A stretch of 64,000 bases of DNA from Clostridia bacterium (lineage in GTDB: Bacteria; Bacillota; Clostridia; Lachnospirales; Lachnospiraceae): assembly GCA_910575625.1 (NCBI GenBank), contig CAJTFD010000012.1:79645-143644 (forward strand). The letters are read 5' to 3'. A model generated the notes under the pieces. The model was given only the letters and a program-made list of their open reading frames with translations. It ran no database searches and was not told the DNA's origin. How positions within the stretch are numbered: position 1 is the first letter of the stretch; each line of letters begins with the position of its first letter. The position numbers and the translations under genes are program-made. Below are positions 1 to 8,545 of this stretch, in pieces.

Positions 1-787
1 GCGTGGCCTGGCGGTAGATCTTGCAGGACAGGCGGTTTTTCCATTGGGAAAGGGCGCGGCGGATCTCGGGAGCGTGTTGGGGTGCGGCAGGCGCGGTGAA
101 ATGGAACGCGGCTGTTTTGCCCTCTGTGCGGAGACGGTCTGTACCGTAGCCCTTTTCTCTCAGGGCGTTGGTGAACGCATGCAGCATCGCAGGGTCCGGG
201 AATGTGACCGCACAGGACAGATGAAGATCCTCCGGCTTTGAAAATATCCCCATGCAGAAACCGGTCAGCCACCAATGCCGTCTTGACAAGGTAAAGAGCA
301 GATGTCCTTTTCGGTAAAGGCTGATCTGCATGGGGAGCATCTCCTCGTCGGATACGGCGTGATAATGGGCATTTTCCCGCTGAGAGGGGGCGAGGAGGGC
401 ATCGGATCGGTAGATACCCACCTCGCAGCCTGTATTGATCCCGTATTGTCCTTTCCAGAATTCGATCAGCCAGGTTTTGCCCTTGTAGTCAAAATAGACG
501 GGCTCGTAGTCGAAGACCATTTGAAAAAAGGGCGCTGTGTGGTCAAAAAATATGCAGTAGTCGTAATGGCGCTGCCATGCGTCGACTTTTGATGTGAAGA
601 TGTCCTGCCAGGGGTCGTAGATGAATCCCATGGGTCCTGCCAGGTCGGAGAGTATCTGGCGCTTCTCTTCGATGCGCAGACTGCGGACTTTTTGCAGGGC
701 ATGGTGTTTTTGATCTATGAAAAGCCAGGAGAGGATGACGCATATGGCTAGAAATAAGGTGACGACTATATATGGGATAAGATCCAT
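1..787 (-). CDS. DUF4474 domain membrane-anchored protein (3' truncated by window edge)
   Basis: An open minus-strand frame runs from ATG at 787 to the left edge without a stop, so the C-terminus is missing. The start follows a good ribosome site (AAGGAG, 9 nt upstream). Residues 1-23 form one hydrophobic segment, probably a membrane anchor facing a soluble domain. The block around residues 75-125 (EPVYFDYKGKTWLIEFWKGQ, then GINTGCEVGIYR) matches my memory of DUF4474, a Lachnospiraceae family of unknown function. A later stretch has an RRHWWLTGF motif. Function unknown; family call from motif memory only. Confidence 0.75.
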   Translation of the reverse strand, partial: MDLIPYIVVTLFLAICVILSWLFIDQKHHALQKVRSLRIEEKRQILSDLAGPMGFIYDPWQDIFTSKVDAWQRHYDYCIFFDHTAPFFQMVFDYEPVYFDYKGKTWLIEFWKGQYGINTGCEVGIYRSDALLAPSQRENAHYHAVSDEEMLPMQISLYRKGHLLFTLSRRHWWLTGFCMGIFSKPEDLHLSCAVTFPDPAMLHAFTNALREKGYGTDRLRTEGKTAAFHFTAPAAPQHAPEIRRALSQWKNRLSCKIYRQAT

Positions 788-875
788 GGTGGATCACTCC
801 TTTTTTTATTATCGTATGTCCTTGGATGCGGTTTTGCGAATCTTTGGGGTCTGTCTGCATCTGTCCAAAAAGGGC

Positions 876-904
876 TTGACTTTATATAGGGTAAAAAATA
901 TAAT
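876..904 (+). promoter_or_regulatory. Sigma-A-type promoter of the HPt gene
   Basis: TTGACT (876-881) and a perfect TATAAT (899-904) are separated by 17 bp and point at the HPt gene about 75 nt downstream. Confidence 0.7.
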
Positions 905-983
905 ATCTATATATTGTGAGATGTTGGGATAATGTGCTGAAATATGCGTTTGTGTGATACATATGTGGAGAGGAGAACATGCG

Positions 984-1388
984 ATGGACTTGAAGGAGTG
1001 TTATGCAGCCCTTGGGGGTGACTATGAGGGTGTGGTCACCCGTCTGGGAGGAGAGCGTCTGGTGCAGAGATTTGTCTGCAGATTTTTAGCCGATGGAAGT
1101 TATGATCTGCTGTGCAAGTCCCTGGAGGATGAAAATTATAAAGATGCCTTTCGCGCTGCGCATACGATCAAGGGGATCTGCCAGAGCCTGCATTTTACAC
1201 AGCTCTATGAATCCAGCAGCTGTCTGTGTGATATGTTCCGCACAGGGGCTTGGAAGCCGGAGATAGACGGCCTTGTCACCCAGGTGGAGGAGGATTATCA
1301 GAGAGCCGTGGGCGCGATCCGTCAGTTGGATGCGGGGATCTTGCAGAAATGGGCGTGCGCGGGCAGTGGAAAAGAGAGGGATGCGTAG
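984..1388 (+). CDS. Stand-alone histidine phosphotransfer (HPt) protein
   Basis: A 134-residue protein with the HPt signature AHTIKG, whose His is the phospho-acceptor, followed by a helix with CQSLHF and a C-terminal helical tail: the four-helix-bundle layout of Hpt domains. Such proteins relay phosphate between histidine kinases and response-regulator receiver domains in the cytoplasm. The start at 984 is chosen because AGGAG lies 8 nt upstream; an in-frame start at 954 has no ribosome site. It converges on a REC-GGDEF gene, a natural but unproven relay partner. No kinase is visible nearby. Confidence 0.8.
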   Translation: MDLKECYAALGGDYEGVVTRLGGERLVQRFVCRFLADGSYDLLCKSLEDENYKDAFRAAHTIKGICQSLHFTQLYESSSCLCDMFRTGAWKPEIDGLVTQVEEDYQRAVGAIRQLDAGILQKWACAGSGKERDA

Positions 1389-1440
1389 GATGGGGAACGG
1401 TGGGATGGGATCAGCCGTTTTTTATGGACCGCAAAAATGA

Positions 1441-1475
1441 GGAGAGCCTGGTCATGTCAGCCGGGCTCTCCTTTA
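1441..1475. terminator. Bidirectional terminator between HPt and REC-GGDEF genes
   Basis: GGAGAGCC at 1441 pairs with GGCTCTCC ending near 1471, with further CGG/CCG pairing inside and a T-rich tail. It sits between two convergent genes. Confidence 0.7.
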
Positions 1476-1481
1476 TCTGTA

Positions 1482-2435
1482 TCATGTGTTTTTCTGTGAT
1501 GTGTTGTCGATCTCTTTCTCGCACCACTGTTCTTTGTTCTCATTGGACCAGACGACCATGTTCCGGCCATATCGTTTTGCATCGTACAGCATAGTGTCTG
1601 CGATCTGTGCATAAGAATCATATGTATTGTCGATCTTAGGTGTCAGTGTGATCCCGCCCATGCTGATCGTCACCCATTTGGCGACCAGTGGGTTCTGGGG
1701 GATGTGGAGATCCTCCACGGAACGGCGGATCCTCTTCATAAATTCAAAGGAGGACCTTGCGTCGTTCTCCATGAGGAGCATGACAAATTCCTCACCTCCA
1801 TAGCGGGCGACGTAATCGGTGGCGCGATGCAGATGGGAAGAGATGGTCTGCGCGACGGAGGCCAGTACCTTGTCGCCGGCGGCATGGCCATACGTGTCAT
1901 TGTAGAGCTTAAAGTTATCCACATCGATCATACAGATGCTAAACGGTATCCCTAGCCGGACTGCCTCCCGCCATTTCATACGGCTGTTCCGGTTGTAACT
2001 CCTGCGGTTGGCGATGCCGGTCAGCTCGTCGACCAGAGCCTGCTGCCGGAAATTCAGCTGGTATTGGAACAGTTTGACATGGGTCCGCACCCGCGCCTTT
2101 ACGATCAAGGGATTGAATGGTTTTGCGATGTAATCCACCGCACCCAGGGTCAGCCCCTTTTCCTCGTGGTGCGCGTCGGAAAGGCTGGTGATCATGATGA
2201 TCGGGATATATTTGGTCAAAAGGGTCCCCTGTAATTGTTTCAGCACGTTGAATCCGTCCAGGTCCGGCATGATCACGTCCAGGAGGATCAGGGAAAAATC
2301 TCCGTTCTTTGCATTGTCGAGCCCGTCCTGCGCGGTCTGGCTGATGGATATGTCGTATTCGTCCTCTAAGATCGCTTTCAGGGCTTCTGTCTGCAGATTG
2401 CTATCGTCAATGATCAAGATCTTGTTTTTCTTCAT
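1482..2435 (-). CDS. Response regulator with diguanylate cyclase output (REC-GGDEF)
   Basis: 317 residues. Receiver domain at about 1-120: acidic pair D10/D11, phospho-acceptor D53 in LLDVIMPDLDG, conserved K105 in DYIAKPF. GGDEF domain at about 130-300: intact active site GGEEF at 213-217 and an RxxD inhibitory site (R204-A-T-D207) five residues before it. The protein should make cyclic-di-GMP from two GTP when phosphorylated and be product-inhibited. ATG at 2435 follows AGGGGAG. Its neighbour is a free HPt protein, suggesting a phosphorelay input. Confidence 0.93.
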   Translation of the reverse strand: MKKNKILIIDDSNLQTEALKAILEDEYDISISQTAQDGLDNAKNGDFSLILLDVIMPDLDGFNVLKQLQGTLLTKYIPIIMITSLSDAHHEEKGLTLGAVDYIAKPFNPLIVKARVRTHVKLFQYQLNFRQQALVDELTGIANRRSYNRNSRMKWREAVRLGIPFSICMIDVDNFKLYNDTYGHAAGDKVLASVAQTISSHLHRATDYVARYGGEEFVMLLMENDARSSFEFMKRIRRSVEDLHIPQNPLVAKWVTISMGGITLTPKIDNTYDSYAQIADTMLYDAKRYGRNMVVWSNENKEQWCEKEIDNTSQKNT

Positions 2436-2676
2436 AGCACACTCCCCTGTGTATTATCACTGTAAAAATCCGCCGCCGGATGGGCGGCATGCAGGCCTTG
2501 TTGTAAACCGGACCTGCGCAGGACATATCAGTCCATAAAATACTGTACGATAGGTATTTTCTGTAATATTTATATTAAAGTATATATGTAATCCGATATA
2601 AAATCAACATTTTTTTGCAATAAAAACAGCAAGTGTAACAATAAATGAAAAAAACGGGAGATTTAGAAAAAAACAG

Positions 2677-2704
2677 TTGATTTTTTTTCACGGTCTGGTA
2701 TAAT
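2677..2704 (+). promoter_or_regulatory. Promoter of tRNA-Pro
   Basis: TTGATT (2677-2682), 16-bp spacer, TATAAT (2699-2704). The predicted start is within a few bases of the tRNA 5' end. Confidence 0.65.
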
Positions 2705-2713
2705 ATCATCTAT

Positions 2714-2787
2714 CGGGGTATGGCGTAGCTTGGTAGCGCGCACGGCTGGGGGCCGTGAGGTCGCAGGTTCAAATCCTGTTGCCCCGA
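2714..2787 (+). tRNA. tRNA-Pro (anticodon GGG)
   Basis: A full cloverleaf: acceptor arm CGGGGTA with TGCCCCG plus discriminator A; anticodon stem CACGG/CCGTG around loop CTGGGGG, giving anticodon GGG for CCC codons; T-loop GGTTCAAATCC. CCA is not encoded. A run of seven T follows at once and probably ends transcription. Confidence 0.93.
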
Positions 2788-2898
2788 TTTTTTTATGTCT
2801 TATCTTGGCCATCCATATTATCCTGTCGGTGGCTATTTTCCCAGGTGATCATGAGATATTTTTATAGACAATTGTTGAGATCATAGCCGAAAAGTCCG

Positions 2899-2927
2899 TT
2901 GTGTTTTTTTGCGAAACGTGTTATAAT
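2899..2927 (+). promoter_or_regulatory. Promoter of SEC-C/DUF218 pair
   Basis: TTGTGT (2899-2904), 17-bp spacer, TATAAT (2922-2927), 54 nt before the SEC-C start. Confidence 0.5.
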
Positions 2928-2981
2928 CAAGAATGTCGCGGGATCAGACCGGAAAACTTTGGAAAAGAGGAAATAGATACC

Positions 2982-3497
2982 ATGAGTGAGAAAACGATTT
3001 TAGAACAGTGGAGGGCCGTTGCTTACGATGAGTCTGCAGATAAAGGTAAGCTGCAGAAATTCTGGGCATCTTATTTCAACATTGAAAAAGGCATCTATGA
3101 GCAGCTGCTGGAAGATCCGGATGAGGTGGTGACCGGCACCGTAAAAGAACTGGCGGAAAAATATGGACAGGATGTATTTACGATGACCGGATTCCTGGAT
3201 GGGATCAATGACAGCCTGAAAGAGGCGAACCCCATCGAGGAGATGACGGAAGATACAGTGGTCAATCTGGGTTTTGATAAAGAACTGCTTTACAAAAATA
3301 TGGTGGATGCCAGGGCAGACTGGCTGTATGACCTGCCCCAATGGGATAAGATCTTTGACGCGGATACGAAAAAGAGGCTGTATCTGGAGCAGAAAAGATC
3401 GGGCACGATCGTAAAAGGACCAAAAGTGGGGCGGAATGACCCATGTCCCTGCGGATCCGGAAAGAAATATAAGAAATGCTGCGGAAGAAACGCTTGA
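2982..3497 (+). CDS. SEC-C motif protein
   Basis: 171 residues. The C-terminal end carries a textbook SEC-C zinc motif: [18 protein letters not shown], the same metal-binding tail found at the end of SecA and in many small proteins. The acidic, helical N-terminal 140 residues are not recognised. ATG 2982 is preceded by AAGAGGAAATAGATACC; an upstream in-frame start at 2901 would begin inside the promoter, so it is rejected. It overlaps the next gene and is probably co-transcribed with it. Role unknown. Confidence 0.85.
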   Translation: MSEKTILEQWRAVAYDESADKGKLQKFWASYFNIEKGIYEQLLEDPDEVVTGTVKELAEKYGQDVFTMTGFLDGINDSLKEANPIEEMTEDTVVNLGFDKELLYKNMVDARADWLYDLPQWDKIFDADTKKRLYLEQKRSGTIVKGPKVGRNDPCPCGSGKKYKKCCGRNA

Positions 3498-4234
3498 TGG
3501 CAGTGGCATTATCGATCCTGGGCATTTTATGCCTGGGATATTATATTTCTCTGTCTTTTTTCGGCATGGATTTTTCCGTGGTCTGGCTTTTGGCCGGGGG
3601 CGTGCTGGTCCTGCTGGGGTATACCCTGGGATGGACCCGTCTATGGTCAGATGTGCTCCCGAAAGGTGTGAAGGTGGGGATCTGTGTTGTGTTCCTGGCA
3701 GGGATCTTCTTTTTCGCGTTTTTGGAGGGGTTGGTCATCAGCGGTATGAAGGGACAGCCGCAAAATGATCTGGACTACATCATCGTGCTGGGCGCGCAGG
3801 TACGGGGGGACCATCCCAGCCGGGCTCTGCGGAAACGGATCGAGAAAGCGGCTGCATATCTGAAGGAAAATCCTTCCACGGTGGCGATCCTCTCCGGAGG
3901 CCAGGGGCCTGGTGAGGATATGACGGAGGCGGACTGTATGCGGCAGGTACTGGCAGAGATGGGGATCGATCGGGAGCGGATGATCTTGGAGGATAGATCT
4001 ACGAGTACATGGGAGAATCTGGATCTTTGCGCAAAGCTTGCCCCTGTCAAAGAAAAGCGGGTGGGACTGGTCACACAGAATTTTCATGTATACCGGAGTC
4101 TAAAGCTGGCGGAGCATCAGGGGTATGGACAAGTATACGGGATCCCGGCTCCGTCGCAGTGGAGTTATCAGCCGCATTTTATGGTGCGGGAGGCGTTTGC
4201 GATCGTGAAGGAGAAGCTGGTGGGGAATATTTAG
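3476..4234 (+). CDS. YdcF/SanA-like DUF218 membrane protein
   Basis: 252 residues with three hydrophobic segments in the first ~90 residues followed by a DUF218 domain: [30 protein letters not shown], and TSTWENL. This family includes ElyC/SanA envelope proteins; the exact reaction is unsettled. Two starts are possible: 3476, overlapping the SEC-C gene by 22 nt, or 3497, whose ATG overlaps the SEC-C stop (TGATG). Either implies translational coupling. Confidence 0.82.
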   Translation: MLRKKRLMAVALSILGILCLGYYISLSFFGMDFSVVWLLAGGVLVLLGYTLGWTRLWSDVLPKGVKVGICVVFLAGIFFFAFLEGLVISGMKGQPQNDLDYIIVLGAQVRGDHPSRALRKRIEKAAAYLKENPSTVAILSGGQGPGEDMTEADCMRQVLAEMGIDRERMILEDRSTSTWENLDLCAKLAPVKEKRVGLVTQNFHVYRSLKLAEHQGYGQVYGIPAPSQWSYQPHFMVREAFAIVKEKLVGNI

Positions 4235-4281
4235 GGGAGAGGTGACGCCGCCTATCCCCCTTTGTCACAACAAATTTCCCG

Positions 4282-4309
4282 TTGACAAGAACATATTTTG
4301 TGTTATAAT
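4282..4309 (+). promoter_or_regulatory. Promoter of the thrS T-box leader
   Basis: Perfect TTGACA (4282-4287), 16-bp spacer, perfect TATAAT (4304-4309). Confidence 0.8.
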
Positions 4310-4315
4310 GATTGC

Positions 4316-4607
4316 AGAAAATCAAGAAAACGATGAAGAGAAGAGTAAGATACCGAACTTTCCAGAGAGAGATGCCCGTTTTCAGATCAGGTCATATACA
4401 GACCATATATAGACCAGATCTGGGAACGGCGCTGGGAGCATTTCACTGCAGACGTATCTGAAGACCAACTCTGAGCGGCTGTAAACCAGCCCGGTGATAC
4501 CGTTATCATCAGAAACGAGAAGTAAGAAGGGTGGGACCGCGGTCCAGAGGATATCTGGCTCGCCCCTTGTGATGGATAAGACCATGACAGGGGGCGGGCT
4601 TTTTTGT
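4316..4607 (+). promoter_or_regulatory. T-box riboswitch controlling thrS
   Basis: The leader between promoter and thrS has T-box hallmarks: a 5' GAAGAGAAGAGTA stretch, a CAGAGAG motif, and the T-box core AAGGGTGGGACCGCG (4527-4541). It ends in a terminator in which CGCCCC near 4561 pairs with GGGGCG near 4591, followed by TTTTTT. An ACC triplet (Thr) at 4464-4466 just before AACTCTGAG is a plausible specifier codon; I did not fold stem I to prove it. Uncharged tRNA-Thr should favour antitermination and thrS expression. Confidence 0.92.
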
Positions 4608-4647
4608 ATTTCATCGCGATCTTATGAAAGAAAAGGAGAAGATACCA

Positions 4648-6606
4648 ATGATCATTACGTTAAAGGATGGATCTCAAAAAGAATACGCACAGCCCATGTC
4701 TGTGATCGACATAGCCGCTGATATCAGCGAGGGACTGGCCCGTGCGGCCTGTGCGGGGGAAGTGGACGGGCAGGTGGTGGATCTGCGCACGGTGGTGGAT
4801 GAGGATTGTCAGCTGAACATACTCACTGCTCGGGATGAGAAGGGAGTTGCGGCGCTGCGCCACACGGCTTCCCATGTATTGGCCGAGGCGGTGCAGACTC
4901 TCTATCCCCAGGCAAAGGTGGCGATCGGGCCTTCGATCGATACGGGTTTTTATTATGATTTTGAGTGTGCGCCGTTCTCCCAGGAGGATCTGGATGCGAT
5001 CGAGAAGGAGATGAAGAAGATCATCAAAAAGGGCGCGCGTATCGAACGTTTTACCAAGTCCAGGGAGGAGGCCATCGCCTTTTTTAAAGAGAAGGAGGAG
5101 CCTTATAAAGTGGAGCTGATCCAGGATCTGCCGGAGGATGCCGAGATCTCCTTCTATTCTCAGGGGGACTGGGTGGATCTGTGTGCCGGGCCTCATCTGA
5201 TGAGCACCAAGGGCGTGAAAGCGTTCAGATTGCTCTCTTCCTCCGGCGCGTACTGGCGGGGCAGTGAGCAGAACCAGATGCTGACCCGGGTCTACGGCAC
5301 GGCCTATGGGACGAAAGATGAGCTGAAAGAACATCTGCACCAGTTGGAGGAAGCCAAGAAGCGGGATCACAATAAACTGGGACGGGAGATGAAACTCTTT
5401 ACCACTGTGGATGTGATCGGACAGGGTCTGCCGCTGCTCATGCCCAAGGGCGTGACGATCATCCAGGAACTGCAGAGATGGATCGAGGATGAGGAGGCCC
5501 GGCGGGGGTACGTGCGGACGAAGACGCCGCTGATGGCAAAGAGCGACCTGTATGTGATCTCCGACCATTGGGGCCATTATAAGGATGGTATGTTCATCCT
5601 GGGCGACGAGGAGAAGGACAAGGAGATCTTTGCCCTGCGCCCCATGACCTGCCCGTTCCAGTATTATGTCTACAAAGCGGAGCAGCACAGCTACCGGGAT
5701 CTGCCGGTGCGCATGGGCGAGACATCCACGCTGTTCCGGAATGAAGACTCCGGTGAGATGCACGGCCTGACCCGCGTCCGCCAGTTTACGATCACCGAGG
5801 GCCATCTAGTGGTACGCCCGGATCAGATCGAGGAGGAGTTCAGAGGCTGTGTGGATCTGGCGAAATACTGTCTGACCACGCTGGGCGTGGAGGAGGATGT
5901 GACCTACCGTCTGTCCCTGTGGGATCCAAACAACCAGGAAAAATATCTGGGTGATGAAAAGACCTGGAACCAGGTGCAGGACATGATGCGCGTGATCTTG
6001 GACCATATCGGGATCGAGTACACAGAGGAAGAGGGGGAAGCAGCCTTTTACGGGCCGAAGCTGGATATCCAGGCCAAGAATGTGTATGGAAAAGAAGACA
6101 CCATGATCACGATCCAGCTGGATATGTTCCTGGCGGAGCGTTTCGACATGACCTTCATCAACCAGGAAGGTGAAAAGGAACGTCCGTACATCATCCATCG
6201 GACCTCCATGGGCTGTTACGAGAGGACTTTAGCCTGGCTGATCGAGAAATACGCGGGGCTGTTCCCTACCTGGCTGTGCCCGGAACAGGTGCGTGTGATC
6301 CCGATCTCAGAGAAATTCCACGACTACGCGGCCGAGGTGGAAGCGAAACTAAAAGATGCTTCGATCCGTTGTTCTGTAGACCAGAGGTCCGAGAAGATGG
6401 GCTATAAGATCCGGGAGGCCAGGCTGGAGAAAGTCCCCTATATGCTCGTGGTCGGTGCGAAAGAACAGGAAGAGGGCCTGGTGTCTGTCAGGAGCCGTTA
6501 TCTGGGCGACGAAGGGCCGCGGTCTTTAGACGATTTCATCGCCGCGATCACCGAGGAGATCCGCACGAAAGAGATACGGAAGATCCAGGTGGAACAGGAA
6601 AACTAG
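4648..6606 (+). CDS. thrS: Threonyl-tRNA synthetase
   Basis: 652 residues, full length. TGS domain at 1-60, editing domain with zinc-type HTASH (H72, H76) and CAGPH, then a class II catalytic core with RPMTCPF, RVRQFTITEGH and HRTSMG, and an anticodon-binding C-terminus. It charges tRNA-Thr with threonine using ATP and hydrolyses Ser-tRNA-Thr. ATG 4648 is chosen because AAAGGAG lies directly before it; an in-frame ATG at 4624 would sit upstream of that site. Controlled by the T-box just upstream. Its end overlaps the convergent aroE by 4 bp. Confidence 0.97.
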   Translation: MIITLKDGSQKEYAQPMSVIDIAADISEGLARAACAGEVDGQVVDLRTVVDEDCQLNILTARDEKGVAALRHTASHVLAEAVQTLYPQAKVAIGPSIDTGFYYDFECAPFSQEDLDAIEKEMKKIIKKGARIERFTKSREEAIAFFKEKEEPYKVELIQDLPEDAEISFYSQGDWVDLCAGPHLMSTKGVKAFRLLSSSGAYWRGSEQNQMLTRVYGTAYGTKDELKEHLHQLEEAKKRDHNKLGREMKLFTTVDVIGQGLPLLMPKGVTIIQELQRWIEDEEARRGYVRTKTPLMAKSDLYVISDHWGHYKDGMFILGDEEKDKEIFALRPMTCPFQYYVYKAEQHSYRDLPVRMGETSTLFRNEDSGEMHGLTRVRQFTITEGHLVVRPDQIEEEFRGCVDLAKYCLTTLGVEEDVTYRLSLWDPNNQEKYLGDEKTWNQVQDMMRVILDHIGIEYTEEEGEAAFYGPKLDIQAKNVYGKEDTMITIQLDMFLAERFDMTFINQEGEKERPYIIHRTSMGCYERTLAWLIEKYAGLFPTWLCPEQVRVIPISEKFHDYAAEVEAKLKDASIRCSVDQRSEKMGYKIREARLEKVPYMLVVGAKEQEEGLVSVRSRYLGDEGPRSLDDFIAAITEEIRTKEIRKIQVEQEN

Positions 6607-7475
6607 AGCTGGAAACAACAGGATCTGATATGTTCAACGGGCATCTCTTTCCCGGTCCACAAAGAGAAGGCTTCTGCCCCCTGGTACAAGAGCATGTACA
6701 GACCGTTGCAGGTGGGGCACCCGGCGGATGCGGCCAGTCCCAGCAGGCGGGTCTGTCTGGGATCATAGATCGCGTCAAAGACGATCAGATCTGGATGGAA
6801 GAGGCTCTTGTCCGTGATCAGGGAGTCTTCCGCATGCGGGGCCATCCCCACGGAGGTGCCGTTGACCAGGAGCTGGCTTTTTTCCAGGGCTTTCGCAAGC
6901 TGCGCCTGGTCGGCCTGGTCTGTTAAAGTGACGGTGCAGGGGTAGGAGCGGCCAAGCTCCGCGGCCAGATCCTGCATCCGGTCCCAGAAACGGCTGGTGG
7001 AGCGGGCAAAGACGTGGATCTCTCTTGCCCCATCGATCGCGGCTTGGACGCAGATCGCGGTGGACGCGCCCCCGGCGCCTAAGAGCGTCATGGTCTTGCC
7101 AGCGATCTCATGTCCGGCATCCTGGAGGGCGCGGACGAACCCGATCCCGTCGGTGTTGTGTCCGGTCAGATGTCCGTTGTCGTTGACCACAGTATTTACG
7201 GCGTTCATCAGGCGGGCGGCCGGGGAGAGCTGATCACAGAGACCCACCATCCGGTTTTTACAGGGCATGGTCAGGTTGAAGCCGCGGATGCCGATGGCTT
7301 TTAAGCCTTCTACGGCCTGGGGGAGCGTCTGTTCTGTGACGTCAAAGCACAGGTATACACAGTCTAAGTCCCAGTACTTAAAACTTTCGTTGTGCATCCG
7401 CGGGGAGATGCTGTGGGCGACAGGGCTTCCCAGAAGTCCCGTCAGTTGGGTGTGTCCGGTGATCGATGTATGCAT
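6603..7475 (-). CDS. aroE: Shikimate dehydrogenase
   Basis: 290 residues. Reduces 3-dehydroshikimate to shikimate with NADPH in aromatic amino acid synthesis. Visible: shikimate-binding HSISP (21-25), catalytic K73 in NLTMPCKN, N94 in NAVNT, D109 in NTDG, dinucleotide-binding GAGGAS (133-138). Ribosome site GGAGG 7 nt before the ATG. Divergent from aroD, with about 70 bp between them, so the pair covers two neighbouring steps of the same pathway. Confidence 0.95.
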   Translation of the reverse strand: MHTSITGHTQLTGLLGSPVAHSISPRMHNESFKYWDLDCVYLCFDVTEQTLPQAVEGLKAIGIRGFNLTMPCKNRMVGLCDQLSPAARLMNAVNTVVNDNGHLTGHNTDGIGFVRALQDAGHEIAGKTMTLLGAGGASTAICVQAAIDGAREIHVFARSTSRFWDRMQDLAAELGRSYPCTVTLTDQADQAQLAKALEKSQLLVNGTSVGMAPHAEDSLITDKSLFHPDLIVFDAIYDPRQTRLLGLAASAGCPTCNGLYMLLYQGAEAFSLWTGKEMPVEHIRSCCFQL

Positions 7476-7545
7476 ATTTATCCTCCGATGTGTTTTGTTT
7501 TGGTCTATGGTCTATGATAAATACTTTAATAGGAGATGTCAAGAA

Positions 7546-8310
7546 ATGGTTGGAAGTATTACCGTAAAGAACACGGTCATTGGAGAAGGGATCCCGGCGG
7601 TCTGCGTCCCTCTGACAGGTGCGACCCTGCCCCAGTTGATGACCGAGGCGAGGGAGGCGGCTGCGGCCGGGCCTGATCTGGTGGAGTGGAGAGCGGATCT
7701 TTTTGAGGGGATCTTCCGCATGCGGGAGGTGGAGGAGGCTTTAAAAGTTCTGTGCGATCTGTGCGGGGATGTGCCGCTGATCTTCACGATCCGGACCGAG
7801 AAGGAGGGAGGGGAGCTGAAGATCTCTTTGAAGGACTATGTGGAGATCTTGAAAAAGACAGCGGCCACGGGGCTGCCCTCCCTGATCGATGTGGAAGCGC
7901 TCCAGTTGGATATACACGAGCAGCGGGAAATAGCGGAGGCGATCCATCAGGCTGGCATGTGGATGATCGGGTCCAGCCATCATTTTGGCTGCACGCCCTC
8001 CGAGGAGGAGATGAAAGAGATCTTCCGACGGGAGGAGGAGGCCGGTGCGGATCTGCTGAAATTGGCTGTGATGCCCCAAGATTACGGGGACCTTGCCAGG
8101 CTGCTCACGGTGACCGCGCAGATGCGGGATGGATGTGAAAGACCGGTGATCACCATGTCCATGGGAGAGATAGGCAGTGCCAGCCGTTTTTGCGGGGAGA
8201 TCTTCGGTTCGGCGGTCACTTTTGCCGCCGTGGGGAAGGCTTCCGCGCCCGGACAGCTCCCCATAGATGAACTGCGGCAGCTGCTCGCGGTGTTCCACGG
8301 ATCTGTATGA
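7546..8310 (+). CDS. aroD: Type I 3-dehydroquinate dehydratase
   Basis: 254 residues. Class I enzyme that dehydrates 3-dehydroquinate through a Schiff base: E47 and R49 in LVEWRAD, catalytic His in SSHHF (145/146), and Schiff-base K172 in LKLAVMP. Start at 7546 has AGGAG 10 nt upstream; the frame is open further upstream but those starts lie inside aroE. The product feeds AroE, encoded divergently. Confidence 0.95.
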   Translation: MVGSITVKNTVIGEGIPAVCVPLTGATLPQLMTEAREAAAAGPDLVEWRADLFEGIFRMREVEEALKVLCDLCGDVPLIFTIRTEKEGGELKISLKDYVEILKKTAATGLPSLIDVEALQLDIHEQREIAEAIHQAGMWMIGSSHHFGCTPSEEEMKEIFRREEEAGADLLKLAVMPQDYGDLARLLTVTAQMRDGCERPVITMSMGEIGSASRFCGEIFGSAVTFAAVGKASAPGQLPIDELRQLLAVFHGSV

Positions 8311-8462
8311 GGATCACTGTCCACTGCTTTTGCCGCTGTCCGCTTCTCGGCGACATCATCATTCATGAAAGCCGATCCTCCTGTCGCTTGCCGGGACTTT
8401 TACATTAAATGTAACAAATGCTCGAAATAACCCGAAAGATTTTAAGAGGGTACGTCCTTATT

Positions 8463-8495
8463 TTGACAAATTCTTAAGCCCCCATAACTTATAAT
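8463..8495 (+). promoter_or_regulatory. spoIIG-type promoter with 21-bp spacer and overlapping 0A-like box
   Basis: TTGACA (8463-8468) and TATAAT (8490-8495) are both perfect but 21 bp apart, too far for ordinary sigma-A use. The Bacillus subtilis spoIIG promoter has the same defect (22 bp) and needs Spo0A~P. TTTGACA at 8462-8468 is one base from the 0A box TTCGACA, and GCTCGAA at 8420-8426 is a weaker reverse-box match. Confidence 0.7.
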
Positions 8496-8545
8496 GTGTC
8501 ATACGAACAGAGGTAAGGTGACACATAAGTTATGGAGGGCTTTCT

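Noticed and set aside
4241..4265. Shared GACGCCGCC stretch near 4243 and 15489 as a dispersed repeat
   Set aside because: Too short, with no similarity on either side.
4660..5805. Long open frame antisense to thrS
   Set aside because: The plus strand encodes a complete, motif-perfect ThrRS; the antisense frame has no domain and is a codon-bias shadow.
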